A stretch of DNA of 64,000 nt from contig JAKMXF010000027.1 in assembly GCA_024704765.1 (NCBI GenBank), positions 18,890-82,889 of the forward strand, in the 5' to 3' direction. A program made the position numbers and the translations under genes. The DNA comes from Oopsacas minuta (Eukaryota; Porifera; Hexactinellida; Lyssacinosida; Leucopsacidae). The notes below the pieces were generated by a model. The model did not search any database. It was given only the letters and a program-made list of their open reading frames with translations, and was not told where the DNA came from. Every line of letters begins with the position of its first letter. Position 1 is the stretch's first letter. Below are positions 39,140-50,299 of the stretch, piece by piece.

Positions 39140-39490
39140 ATGCAAACTAATGAAATGGTAAAGTGTTCTGCAATGAAAATATACAATCAATTGAAAATGA
39201 ACGATAATACAATAACAAGACTCAATCTACATGCTCTATACAGCAAACTATACACTGCAGGATGTAATGATCAGGAAATACGAGTTATAATGAAACTGAG
39301 AAGAAATGCACAATCAAGGAAACATCCAGAAAATTGTAAGAGGAAGCAAATAGAGTTAGAGGATGACGTCATAAGATTGAGGAAAGAAAAGGAGATACTT
39401 TTTCGAGAGAGACTGGGATTAGTTTTAGAAATATCGCTACTAGGAGAAGTTCTACTAGGAGATAGATATTATATAGAAAATATGGTTTGA
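39140..39490 (+). CDS. Small Maf/CNC-like bZIP protein with altered basic region
   Basis: A 116-residue intronless frame. Residues about 25-48 form a helical 'LHALYSKLYTAG' segment in the place of the Maf/CNC extended homology region. Residues about 53-69 are the basic region ('RRNAQSRKHPENCKRKQ'), followed at once by a zipper with Leu at five successive heptad positions ('LEDDVIR', 'LRKEKEI', 'LFRERLG', 'LVLEISL', 'LGEVLLG'). Aligned without gaps to the Maf/CNC basic region, the Cys and flanking basic residues are kept. The invariant Asn is Ser, and the following Ala-Ala (CNC) or Tyr-Ala (Maf) positions are His-Pro. This should weaken or change DNA binding, so it may act as a dimer partner that poisons or redirects others; that is inference. 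A TATA box lies 61 bp upstream of the start. Family identity is fairly sure; subfamily is not. Confidence 0.7.
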   Translation: MQTNEMVKCSAMKIYNQLKMNDNTITRLNLHALYSKLYTAGCNDQEIRVIMKLRRNAQSRKHPENCKRKQIELEDDVIRLRKEKEILFRERLGLVLEISLLGEVLLGDRYYIENMV

Positions 39491-40768
39491 TTAATTGATT
39501 ATATCTTTAATTAAATATGAAACTCAGGACAGTTCAATATAGTCCACTTTATACACTTGTTGTTTTGACCCTATTGAATCATATTTCGGGTATGTAAGTA
39601 CCTAGCAGATGGGACAGGTCTGCATTATTATGAAGATTTCCTTGATAATGTACAAGAATTTCGTAAACTTGAGGCATTTCCTGTTGAACCAGCATGTAGG
39701 GTTCATTTCCTGTTGAACCAGCATGTAGGGTTCATTTCGGGGATCCCTCAAATATGGGGGAATCTCTCAATTTTTGGAGGGTCCCTTTCAAATTCTATTT
39801 GGGGAAACTCACTCGATGTACTGTCGTCTCCCCGTAATTATCACATATTTCTAGCTGCCTAACTGTCCAGATTCCATGGCCGACTAGATTAGAGCAGTTT
39901 TAAAAACTTTTATGCCAAAATTTAACAAAGGGGCCAGACATGGTTGTATCAACTGTACTACAGTGGAACACGGATAACATATACCTCTTCTGGAAACCAA
40001 AACTGTGTGTATAGTATGCTAGTGAACGTCTTATCCGAATAGATATTGTGTTAAGATGAACGATTGTTACAAGCATCTCCATATCCATTTTGAACAATGG
40101 TTAATTAATAGAATCAGTTTTAATTAGTAATTTTACAACAAAGGTAGTATTGTTATTTATTAATATATTAGGAGAATATACTAATTAGTTTCTATGTTAT
40201 AAATATAATTACTATTTCAGATCATAAATGAGTAATTAATTATTGAGAAGTAACGTTAAATTTCCCTCGGCGAATAACTGAGACGATCGGCTCATAGTGG
40301 GCAGAATAATTCCCGGGATAGATATCTTGTGTGTAGAAATATTCCTCCTCTTTTAGGGTTGAACCCTTTGAATGAGAATTTATTCCATTGTGCATTCATC
40401 AGCATGAATATATCTGTCTCTAGCCAAATAGCAGCACAAAATATCTCTACGTCACTACCCCAAATTGTTGACATCAGTGTGTTATTTTGGTGGAGGTAAT
40501 CTTCAATAGTTGATTAGATTTGTTTCAACATACTGTTGACATATAGATGATTCTTTCATGAACTCTATGCAAATTTTATTTTAACAAGCGAAAGGAAATC
40601 CTCTTGCCCGCTTAACCACCAGCTAATTGATTTGCATAGACAAAATCCATCCGGATGATTGAATTTTATCCTTTGATAATTGATATACAATTTTTCAATT
40701 TAATGTATGTGGTTTTATGGAATTTTGAAGGTTGTACAAGAAAAACATTAATTTTAATTTTTCTTGAT
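39491..40768. other. Intergenic region with short tandem duplication
   Basis: No supported gene. A 29-bp unit ('CATTTCCTGTTGAACCAGCA' plus TGTAGGGTT) is repeated exactly at 39675-39703 and 39704-39732. The sequence that follows ('TCGGGGATCCCTCAAATATG' region) resembles 63282-63400, so the duplication sits inside a dispersed repeat. Minus-strand frames at 39900-40097 and 40292-40474 have no recognisable features. Confidence 0.5.
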
Positions 40769-40995
40769 TTATTCTCTGACGCCACTTGATTGTGATGGGC
40801 TTACAATAATCTTCTTCGTGGAAGGAAGTTCCTTGTTTAGTACTTCGATTTCCTTTATGCTACTTTTCTTCTCAAGCAATTCAACTAATAAATCTTCCTT
40901 ATTTAAAACAATGAGATCTCCAGAAGGGATATTATCATCTATTAGCACTATCAATTCATTGAATATCCTTGCAAAGGCATATCTGAAAATCATGA
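40769..40995 (-). CDS. Possible C-terminal coding exon, unrecognised
   Basis: The minus-strand frame reads into a stop at 40769. It carries a charged, helix-prone sequence ('NKEDLLVELLEKKSSIKEIE', then a Ser/Lys-rich tail) that looks more protein-like than its surroundings. A possible 3' splice site (GATTTTCAG) lies just upstream near 40986. The preceding minus-strand sequence to 41159 includes 'ILRKRRRRVSS' in another frame. I recognise no family. It could be a relic of a transposon protein or chance; the plus strand is also open over most of this interval. Confidence 0.25.
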
Positions 40996-41159
40996 TCACT
41001 TTCATGATCAGCTAAAAAGGGACTAGTACTAGAAACTCTTCTTCGCCTCTTTCTCAGAATATTCGGTTTGCATAGAATAGCTTCGTCATTTATAACTATT
41101 CGTTGATGGGAGTATGACTTTGTGTACACATATTGCCACAACTGGCCCGAGCCGGACAA

Positions 41160-41945
41160 GTTATGGGCCGGGGCCAGTTGTACCGTGACAGAGCCCTGAT
41201 GTTTACTCTAATTAGATTTGACCTGGTCAGGGAAAATTAGGCTTGCACGGCCCTGATATAGTTTTCTAAATACGAGATTTATGTAATAGCGAAGCCTAAA
41301 TAACACACATTGTATGTAAGCGATAATTGAACGAAAGACTAGATTATACAAGCCCGCTACTTGCTCTACGCGGTTAAACATTCGATGTTTCAAACTTGGG
41401 ACTTTTGGCCCCCCTCAACTCGTGGCCAACTATCAACTACTTTGTTCCAACTTTATAGAAATAGGACAAACAGACAATCAAGATTACATTACTACCTCGA
41501 ATAATAGCCGGGGCGATTAAATATTTTAAGCCCTTCTCAGAGGGTTTAAACGTTGTTTATTGGGCTAATATTTTCGGGCACCAGCAAAATCCGTACACAA
41601 ACGTCGCATGAGGTACTGTACACAAATGTCTCCCTCCGTTGAGAAACACTGATTCTGAACAATTGAAGTAAGCCATCGTATTTATTGATTTTGAAGCTTA
41701 TTGACTTCATAAAACAGCTGTAGCATGTTTACAGATTCTAGAATTTGATGCTGGTTACTTGAGGTTTACATTCCAAGTGTAGCGAGATGTCTTGTAACAA
41801 AACGTCGCTATAGCAAAATGTCGGAATCCGACTCCCCTGGCCACAGCATTTGCGTTTCAGAGCCCAAAGTTATACTCAAAGTCACAGATAATCTACTGAG
41901 TGTAGATTTAAGTTAAAAAATTCCTACGACACATTACGACCATTT
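41160..41945. other. Intergenic, repeat remnants
   Basis: No gene recognised. An inverted repeat spans 41138-41180 ('ACAACTGGCCC' facing 'GGGCCAGTTGT'). The phrase 'GTACACAAA(C/T)GTC' near 41592 and 41619 recurs near 53548, so part of this stretch belongs to a dispersed repeat. Confidence 0.4.
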
Positions 41946-42520
41946 TTACCACCAGAAAATTGTATCCATAATTTCTTGGCCAAAATACATTGTTTTGATT
42001 AACACACCACATCCTTCCTCCCCGTGGAAGAGGTGAAGACACATCGACATAATTTCAGTTTCCATTTTCCTCACACCCGGGAAAACATCTGGATGTAGAG
42101 GATTAGTTTCATAAAATAGTTTATAAACATTTCCATCAATTGTTTGTGTTCCTTGCCGTAAATATAAACAGTTCCTACACCTTCCCACTGTTCCAATCCC
42201 ACTCACCAATACTCGCGTGATTCTCACATTCCTTAAGCACATTCTCGTAACTAATGCCCATATATGGCATTTTGGGTCGGTGTATGGGAGCATTTTTAAT
42301 AACCGCGCTCTTTTTAATCGCATCGTCCGTTTTCTGGATTTCACTTTTAATTTTATTCTTAATAATCGGAGCCTTTCCAATTACGGAGAAAAAGGTGTTA
42401 ATAAATCTCTGTTTTGGCGGGAGTCTTTTGTGGAAAATGAAATTATAAGAATTGTGGCAGAAATATGATAAAATAGCTGTTATGAGAAATACACGCCAGC
42501 TGGCCACTTTAGAGATGGCT
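41946..42520 (-). pseudogene. Sphingosine-1-phosphate lyase fragment (broken)
   Basis: The minus-strand translation from about 42510 gives a hydrophobic N-terminal segment ('VFLITAILSYF'), then 'KIKSEIQKTDDAIKK', 'MPYMGISYENVL' and 'WDWNSGKV', then in other frames 'GTVYIYGKEHKQLME', 'NPLHPDVFPGVRKMETEI' and 'LHLFHG'. These match, in order, the N-terminal anchor, linker and start of the PLP-dependent domain of sphingosine-1-phosphate lyase, the ER enzyme that cleaves sphingosine-1-phosphate. At least two frameshifts interrupt it (near 42174, just after 'SGKV', and near 42120-42140). The pyridoxal-binding lysine region is absent, and no in-frame ATG is seen at the upstream end. I call it a truncated pseudogene. 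Confidence 0.75.
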
Positions 42521-42931
42521 TCATTTCATGGAGATACGAGTACGACAATGCTGTTTACTTGTTTGTTAATTATTTCGTTGTTGATTCTTAAGTTTGTGAC
42601 GGGAGACAAGTATTATAAGAACAAATTGGGATATAAGGATATCCATCGGAGCAGAAGTGATGTATACAGGATATAGTTCATTTCACACCTTAAGAAAGTA
42701 TCTAGAATGTATACAGCAAAATGAAATAAACACACCGGTTAATCGGGTCAAAATGAAGCTTCGAAGCTACAAATTAAGAAAATTGGTTACTGTTGAAAAT
42801 GTTTAATAGAGACAATAGTTTATTTAGAAAAGAAAATAGTAAATGTTAGTTAAAAATAGAGGAAATAATCAATATACTAATGTACAGGTAAATATGTTCT
42901 GAGTAAAGAGTAAACAAAAATACAAATAAAG
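42521..42931. other. Short intergenic gap
   Basis: AT-rich sequence between the lyase fragment and the stop codon of the TRAF-like gene. It presumably holds the 3' UTR of the latter. I see no gene or clear repeat. Confidence 0.4.
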
Positions 42932-44353
42932 TTATAATGCTGGTAACAATTCTATTATAATTAGAAGAGTTATGCTGTCTTCTTTACAATATTTAGCTTC
43001 TAATATCTCAGTGTTTGAAATGAATGAACGAGTTCCTAAACTGTCATCATTTCTCAGCTCAGTAGGTCTCTTGAAGCATTCAGGATATTTCTCCAAATTT
43101 TCCTTAGATATTTGATTAGTGTATTCATAATTATTATCACTGTTAATGTGATTGAGTAGAATAAACGTATATTTGTATCTGATAGGCCAGTGTAGTTTAT
43201 CATCATAATCTCCTTTCATAATAAAAATGAAAACACCAACTTCAAATGTATTCAAACAATTCCATTGAATATAGCCCTGACACTTGTATAAACCTACATA
43301 GAATGGATCACTGTAAGTATCCTCTTTGTTTTCTATCTTCTGTTTAACACCTTTAATCTTCCATTCCAATTGTCCTGTAGATAGAGATGTATTAGAATAG
43401 AGTACTTCCATAATTGATTTAAGTTCTGAATCCTTCTTAGTAATCTGTTTCTCTAAATTCTCGATTTTGGTATTTGCTGTAGCCAGTTCCTCTTCTAGTA
43501 GTGTATTATCTATAGATGTTTCAATTAGTTTCTGTTTCATATCAGTCATTGATAATCTGAAGTGAATATGCATGAATTCTCTTTCGTGAAGATCCATCTC
43601 TTTCCTCTCCATCTCCTCTCTACACCCATAGACCCAATAAGGACACTACTCTCTTTAGAGGACACTCATTAGCTAGATAGACATGAACATCTCTCCTCGT
43701 TACTTGTCTGGTCCCTTCCTCTCCTTCTATTACACATCCATTAGGACAAGGAACTGGAAAGTGCTCACAGTCCTCCAAATGAGGATTCATCTCACAGGCC
43801 TTCACTTTATTCATACAGAATTCACACACCAGTTCTCTTAAGGGACACGAGTCTCTCTGGTGTTCTACAATCCATCTCTTTTCAAGTTTCTCAACTTTCC
43901 CATTCCTCTCTCCTTCCAGACAGACACACCCCAGAGGACACAGTACAGGAAAGAACTCACATTCCTCCAGGTGGTGTATTGCTGTACTCACTGTGTCACT
44001 CCATTCACACCCTCTCTCCTTTAGGGGACAACTAATCTACAAATAAATAACTCATCTATAAACACAAACAAATACTTGTAAATAACAACAATTAACTACC
44101 ATTTTATCGGAGACAATTTCACGGTTCATCTTTACTGGTTGCCATGCTACACCCTCAGGAATGCACACACCACACCTCAAATCTCCTTCATAGATACAAG
44201 CATCTCTTAACATTCCATTACAACTGCTACATAGCAATAATTTCTCTTCCATTTTGTTGGACAAGTTTTCGACCAACAAATCAACCCTCCAGCCTCTGTC
44301 TTAATGTAGACCAAATCCTCTCTCCCTTCTGAGTCTGTTAACTTCTCCGCCAT
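42932..44353 (-). pseudogene. TRAF-like gene, zinc fingers plus MATH domain, frame-disrupted
   Basis: Exon 1 runs from ATG 44353 to 44100, the intron is 44099-44037 (63 bp, GT-AG), and exon 2 runs from 44036 to 42932. The order is: a short Cys-rich N-terminal finger ('LLCSSC', 'CGVC'); TRAF-type zinc fingers ('CPLKERGCEW', 'CEFFPVLCPLGC', 'CPLRELVCEFC', 'CEHFPVPCPNGC', 'CPYWVYGC'); a coiled coil ('NTKIENLEKQITKKDSELKS'); and a C-terminal MATH domain ('LEWKIKGVKQKI', 'DPFYVGLYKCQGY'). Such proteins are cytoplasmic adaptors of innate immune receptor signalling. Two frameshifts break it: near 44285, after 'TEAGG', and near 43644, where 'CPLKRV' must shift to reach 'CPYWVYGC'. Both sides of each break still read as TRAF, so decay is recent, or these are assembly errors. 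The N-terminal finger is too short for a canonical RING. Confidence 0.75.
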
Positions 44354-44853
44354 TATACAATCTATGTATGTTTTGTTGAATAGAATTATTATATAAATAA
44401 GAGGAACCTGAGTAATGATAATTGAATGATCGCATATCAAATAGTTACAGGAATGGAAACAGCTAAGCTGTTAAGAAACAACGGAAAATAGTAGCTGTTA
44501 GCATCTATCACTAAACTTAGTTCCATTTGTCTATCTCATGACTATAGGAGACAATCAGGTTAGTCAGATTAACATTCGGACAGTTACTACAGATAGTATT
44601 TGTCAACCTAGACCAACTTTGGTTGCTCATATATTTTCATTGATCAAATTGATTAATTGAAACTATTGTCCCCCTTGTGTCTATACATACAGTAGATCCT
44701 CTCTATCATAATCCACTTCAAATTCTGTAATCGTCTGCTTCGGACCCACTGTATTACCTAAAATGATAGCTCTAATTGGTTGTTAGAGGATAGAATATAT
44801 TCACACAAGATTTAAAACAAATATTTACAATTCAAAATAAGTTCAAAGAAATG
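44354..44853. other. Intergenic gap between TRAF-like and laminin-like genes
   Basis: No gene supported. A TATATAA-type run (44390-44400, minus strand) about 40 bp upstream of the TRAF ATG could be its core promoter. Around 44687-44757 a sequence beginning 'TACAGTAGATCCTCTCTATC' looks like a pogo-type MITE end. Its minus strand can also be read as a short exon ending in TAG at 44681-44683, but the phase does not join the laminin-like gene. Confidence 0.4.
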
Positions 44854-47800
44854 TTACTTAGGAATAGTAGAGAGTCTCACTGCCTGTTGGAAGTCGAAGG
44901 GGTGAGGGAGAGTACGAGCACCTCCGTTAATCAGACCATTATAGGGATGAAACCCACACATGTCATGTTCTATGCCCTCTGATCCAACTGCTGAATCACC
45001 TGTAGCTACAAAGGTGCCCAGACCCAAGTTGAGGAGACTAAAAGGGTGAATATTCATAAAACGAATAGTGTCCGGGGTGATTATTCATACTTTAACACCC
45101 TTGAACGGGGGACATAACGTATAATCCCATGAATCTTAGCATTCTATACATGTATATATTCACCAACTCCCTAACGTGCTTCTGTGACGTGTTATGTCAC
45201 AGTTTCCATGGTTACCTCGTTGGTATTTAGCTTCACCCCTCAGTGATGGGGTGATTATAGAAAAGAGTGTTTATTATTCATCCCAAAGTGTTTATATATA
45301 TGTAAAAGAAGGTGTTACCTGTCATATAGTGCAACTTCCTTAAGACAACCATTGAATGAGTACTCGGGGATCTCATTACCTCCCACGAATAAATTCTGAT
45401 TGCCTGAGAGCTCAATAGGCAGGACTAGGTTGAATGCTCCAGGTAGAGTCACGGGGGTGTTGTCATCAACATATAGCTCTAGGCCACTAGTAAACAAGTA
45501 AACAATAATAAATACAATATTTAGAAAGAATATAGATTGAAACCCTCAACTAACACAACCATATTTCTATTTACCTTTCTCCAATAGAGTGTACCGTAAT
45601 AGAATGCATTATTCGATACTTATTAACATCAAGAGGAGAGGAGATACTCGCCAAGACATCTCCTCTCTTTATCTCTAGGGTAGCGTTATAGGAGGAGTCT
45701 ATGGAAACTTCTAATGATAAGCCCTATGCAAAAATAGAACATCAGCTGATTAGAATTATTACAGTCAATTCCCCGTTATATAGAAATACCCGCTCATATC
45801 GAAACCATTAATACCAAAGGATTCCCCATGTCCCATAAGGGGTCCTAATTTCTGGACCCCTCACCCCGGGGATCATAGGGGCACAGGTATCCATGGAGTC
45901 ACGTATTAACACATTTCAACAACCAACCTGATCCAAATCAGACATATGAATCAATACAGATTTCTGATTCATAGTATAAGGCTTACTAACGATTAAACCA
46001 AGAGAATAGCTCTTACTAAAATCCACTGGAGAGCTGGATAGTGTCCCCACAGGTCCTGGTAACAATTCAAAGTTGTTTTCACCATAGTAGAACTGTGGAA
46101 AGGATCCTGTTACACCTATATGTATGTATATAGTGTAAGACCAACAACAACAACAATAATAAATAAATAAACAAACATAAATTTACCTCATATACGAGCA
46201 GGTTGAAGTCAAGGTATCCAGTAGTATCAGTTTTTGTGATAGAATATTCTGGAATAGGGAACTATAGAAATGGAATTTGGAACCATAAATATAGGTGTCA
46301 AGATCAATTGGCCATCAGGCAAACTTGGGGGCCAATTGGTCCATAATTTAGGCGGGAAAAATGCCCCCTATTGGTACTTACATTTGGACAACCTAGAGTA
46401 ACACCAGTGGTCCCACCAGAATTGAAATTGAAACTAGGATCAAGTAGAATAGCTGATATAGTAGTCCTCAGAATAATCACATTAGTAATACAGCCGGTGA
46501 AATTCCTGTAATAATCTGTTGTCCAGGAGGAGAGCACATCTGAGTCACTATATGTAAAAATATGTAAATATTATTATAGTGTCAATTAGCACTTTATAGT
46601 TCCATATATAACAAGTGATCAGGACAGTTTGTGCGTGAAAAGATAGTAGGGGTCATGGGAAGTTGGCCTCTCCCTGAGTGCATTTCCATTTTTAGATCCA
46701 ACACCCACGGAAATTTATTATTAAAGAGATGAGTCTAACAATTGGAGGTGACAATTTATGATTAATCTATATTACTAACGTTTCATCAACAGCTATGCGG
46801 GATATACCGCCAAATAGTAGAACATCAGCGTTGGATAAATCACGTCTCAATCAGTAATCAATTCTGTCTCTTTGTTCTCGTAATTAATAGTAGCTTTAAC
46901 ACCTGGTCGGAATAGTTCTAGTTCCACATCATAACGTGTAGATACCCTAACAAAAATATCATAAATGTGAGCCACTTAAGGTGGCAGTTGTGCCACAAAT
47001 TTAACACCTTACTTGATAACAAGATCTAATGTATAAGTAACTCTTGAAGCTCCATCATAAGCAATGTCCAATTTAAATTTTCTATCTCTTATGTAGAAAC
47101 AGTAAATGAACTTCTTATTTGCTCTATTTTTCTAAAGAAATAATAACAAACATAACAATAAAGATATGTAAGTGTGAATTGGGCCACTTTGGCTATGGTG
47201 TGACCCATTTTAAGTGGAGCTATTTCACACTATTAGAATACAGTGAAAACTACAAAAACAGGCTGCTAGGAACGCCGAGAAATGCTACCCCGTTCCCCGT
47301 TTCCAGAGTTCCGTGGAGGTTACACTGTTGTTCCATCCATGGACACCATTGACCCATCGGTACCAATACTCACCCCAAAGGATGTCAGAATGAGACCATC
47401 ATGTTCTTGAGGCGTAACAGTGAATTTAATGATTGGGGAATTCAGGGTATTACGAATATACGCGTGTCCATAACCATAGAAGGAGAGACCATCTACATCA
47501 AAGTCTGCTTGAGTGTCTGAATGCCTATTTTTAGAATAAATACTTACTATTATCACTTGCTTAAGTACAGATGCAAGATATAATAACACAGGCTATAAGC
47601 ACCATCCTCTGGATACCGGTTATAAGAACATGTATTGCTACTCCTAAAGATGTTCATATAACCGGTATGCACTGTATTTAAAGGTGTCATACCTGATACA
47701 GTCTAATCCTGTCTGGTCTGTGAGGAGGTTCGTGTGGTGCCTGATGTCCCAGAGACTGTACAGGTTCCATCTGAGTGTGAGGGCTAGGTAGACACACCCT

Positions 47801-49718
47801 CTGAACTTATCCAAGGATTGGAGAGAAGTTGCTATCTATAGTATGAATATGATTTTTAATAACATGTGTAACACAGCAATATTAACTGGAATTCGTACAT
47901 ACGCGGTTACACGCTGTTTGCATTATATTTGCTGGGATAAGAATCATTACCCCAATTATGAGGATCTCTAACCTCTTAACACGTCCCCAGGTGTAATGTT
48001 TGGGAAGTGGCAAGGGTAATGAGTACACAACTTACCAGAACATCGTCAGGATGTCCTCCTATATAATAAGCTGTATTAGGAGTAGGCTTAAATGCGAAAT
48101 GATGCAAACTCTCTTCTGATAATGTAGTAGCAGTAGTATATGTTGTTGTAGGTGTCTTAAGTTCAAATCTGAAAGCACTGCCAACTCTAAACAGATAAAT
48201 ATTAATAAATAAAAGAGTAAACAATTCATGTAAATATGTGAATATAAATATCTTCCATAAATTTCACACTTAGAAATGGTGATACATGCCTTTTAATACG
48301 TACAGTATACTTAGAATTAGACCGGATAGTCTCACCGCTCCCTAGACTCTTTGAGAACTCTGTCCCCCCTATCCTTGCCCTGTACCCCATTACAGAATTA
48401 GCGGACACGATAGCTATATAATCTTCTGTATCCAGAATGGACACATTTTCAGATGTGTCGAGTATAGCTGGCCCAGCGTAAAAGAACACGAAAGTCGATT
48501 CAGAAAGACCCGTTCTAACTGGCTCGAAGTAGAAACTGAAATCTGTCGAGTAAGTAGCGTTCTCAAGTTGCTCAGTAGGAGGAGGTTGTAAGGAGACCAT
48601 CATGGACCCATCTAACCGTAGCGGAGCCTTGGGGAGTTGTAATTCGTTGTGTACTCGGGATAACCTGGAGTATACCTTCTCCAGACGGGATCTGATATTT
48701 GAGTTACGTGTCTGAATATTGTTTGTTGTCCAAGCGAGATTATTTAGTTTTGTGGATATTTGGAATGTGTTTTCTCTTCCATCAACACCTACAAACATGG
48801 ATCAGGGTGTGAGGCACCATTTGACAAACTCACTAGTCCACCAGTGTCGCCGGGGTCCAATCAGTCCCTGTTTGTGCCAACTTACTCTGGTTCACAATAA
48901 TATCTCTTAATTCTGCTGTCTGTGCATTAAAGAATGCTATCTGTGGTAATAAATCTTTAGCTTCTATTATATCAGTTATAGTAGAATTAACTAGAGTTTC
49001 TTGTGTAGATAGAGACAGTTTCTTTAATTCTAAGTCTGTACCCAGCTGAGAAAGGATAGTGTATTCATCTGTAAACAAAATTATGAATCTATAAAACAAA
49101 GTGTGTGTGTGTGTGTGTGTCCGCGCGTTTTCTCAGAGATGTCTGGACCGATTCGACCAATTTTTGTGTGTCGACTAAGTAGTACTCAACCTTTCCAAAG
49201 AAGAATTATTTTTCGAATCGAACCATTTTTGGACAAGATATGTGAATTTTTCACACCTCGCGCATAAAAATCGATGCATTTTCAGAGGAATCTGATTGGT
49301 CAACGTTGGCCAATCAAATTCCTTCCTTCGTATAGTACGCGGCCCCTTGAACTTCGATATGACAGGAGTTGTCTGTACTTACGAGTATAATTGCATTCTT
49401 AATTGTTCTCTTGATCTCCATATAAGCCTCCAACAGAGGTACAGATAATTCGGGGACACAAGTGAGAATAGGCACAGTCCCTGTCAATGAATAATTGCTG
49501 CTGTTCCCGCAAAAAGTAAGTTCTATGACAGACGTATCAAACACGTAATCACGGATGTCATAATATAGTGGAACAAATTGGGATAGGAAATTGTTGATAG
49601 CAGGAATGAGACGAAGGGACTGTTAGAATAAGAGAGTCAAATCTATCAGCTATATAGTTGAAAGTGTTTATGTGCGAATCCAGGAGCTGTGGGAGGCTGT
49701 TTGTGCAATTATCACATC
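44854..49718 (-). CDS. Laminin-like protein, short coiled coil plus three LG domains (5' partial)
   Basis: Minus-strand exons, mostly with good GT-AG borders: 49718-49383, 49070-48886, 48788-about 48286, about 48186-48036, 47835-47693, 47524-47374, 47131-47013, 46946-46780, 46547-46382, 46261-46187, 46092-45928, 45723-45575, 45486-45319, 45037-44854. The first starts with 'CDNCTNSLPQLLDS', the Cys pair that opens the laminin coiled-coil region. About 235 residues of helix follow, much less than the 500-600 usual in laminin alpha chains. Three LG domains come next, recognised by 'FYFEPVRTGLSESTFVFFYAG', 'KFRGCVYLAL', 'NFTGCITNVI' and 'YSFNGCLKEVALYD'. It would be a secreted matrix protein. Single-base frame breaks occur near 49620 and 46853; the border near 48286 may use a GC donor. 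The stop at 44854 may instead be read-through into an intron. The N-terminal part lies upstream and was not found. Confidence 0.75.
49101..49330. repeat. (GT)10 microsatellite and attached dispersed-type repeat
   Basis: Ten GT units (49101-49120) lie in a laminin-gene intron, directly followed by about 200 bp of atypical sequence ('CCGCGCGTTTTCTCAGAGAT', 'GGACCGATTCGACCAATTTT', then 'ATTGGTCAACGTTGGCCAAT'). A simple repeat joined to a fixed 'GGACCGATT' phrase is characteristic of interspersed repeats. No second copy is seen in this window. Confidence 0.5.
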
Positions 49719-50299
49719 CTAAACAATAATAAATCAGTTTACAGACCTGCCGCTCCAGGATGGGTAAATGATAAATATAAAATGACAATGGGATGGACGA
49801 TAGTTATGTGTAGAATAACCCCCATGAAAGAGATTCCAGATAACAGTATGAATCCAAAATCTAATACCCTTATTGAAGTATAGCGAGTACAAACTCACTG
49901 GGGAGCTGATAAAAGCATTCTGATGATCAGGGTTGTAATATCATACAAGTGGCAGTCATTTCAGATTCCACGAGTAAGATAGTACAATGTTGCAGGAATG
50001 AAAAAAATAGGGAAAAAAGGAATAAATAACCTCATTTTTGTGTAATAAAGTTGTTTTTGCAAAAATTGGTCCCCCCCCCCATTTTTACATTCATCATTGC
50101 AGTCATTAGGATGACTTAGCACTTTTAGGTTTCTTCTCACATTAGTTACTTACATACACGAATATAATCATAATTTTAGTAATAGTTTCTACCGTGCGTA
50201 TTACGCATACAAAGGAAAAATAAGCGGAAAATTCTAAGAATCAATAAATATAAACAAAGCTTTGAAAATGTATTCAATATTTGATATTTTCACTGTTTT
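49719..50299. other. Gap upstream of the laminin-like exons
   Basis: No convincing further laminin exon with EGF-like cysteines is visible on the minus strand. A run of ten C lies at about 50072-50081. The gap separates the laminin-like gene from the integrase relic and may contain an intron of the laminin-like gene. Confidence 0.4.

Noticed and set aside
40764-41015. Plus-strand frame opposite the possible minus-strand exon
   Set aside because: Its translation (Phe/Ser/Leu-rich) is the complement of a charged helical frame; the minus strand is the more protein-like.
42217-42676. Plus-strand frames over the lyase fragment
   Set aside because: The minus strand carries clear lyase motifs, so the plus-strand frames are shadows.
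44681-44757. A short last exon for the laminin-like gene
   Set aside because: The reading needs a donor phase that the preceding exon does not offer, and the sequence starts like a pogo-type MITE end.
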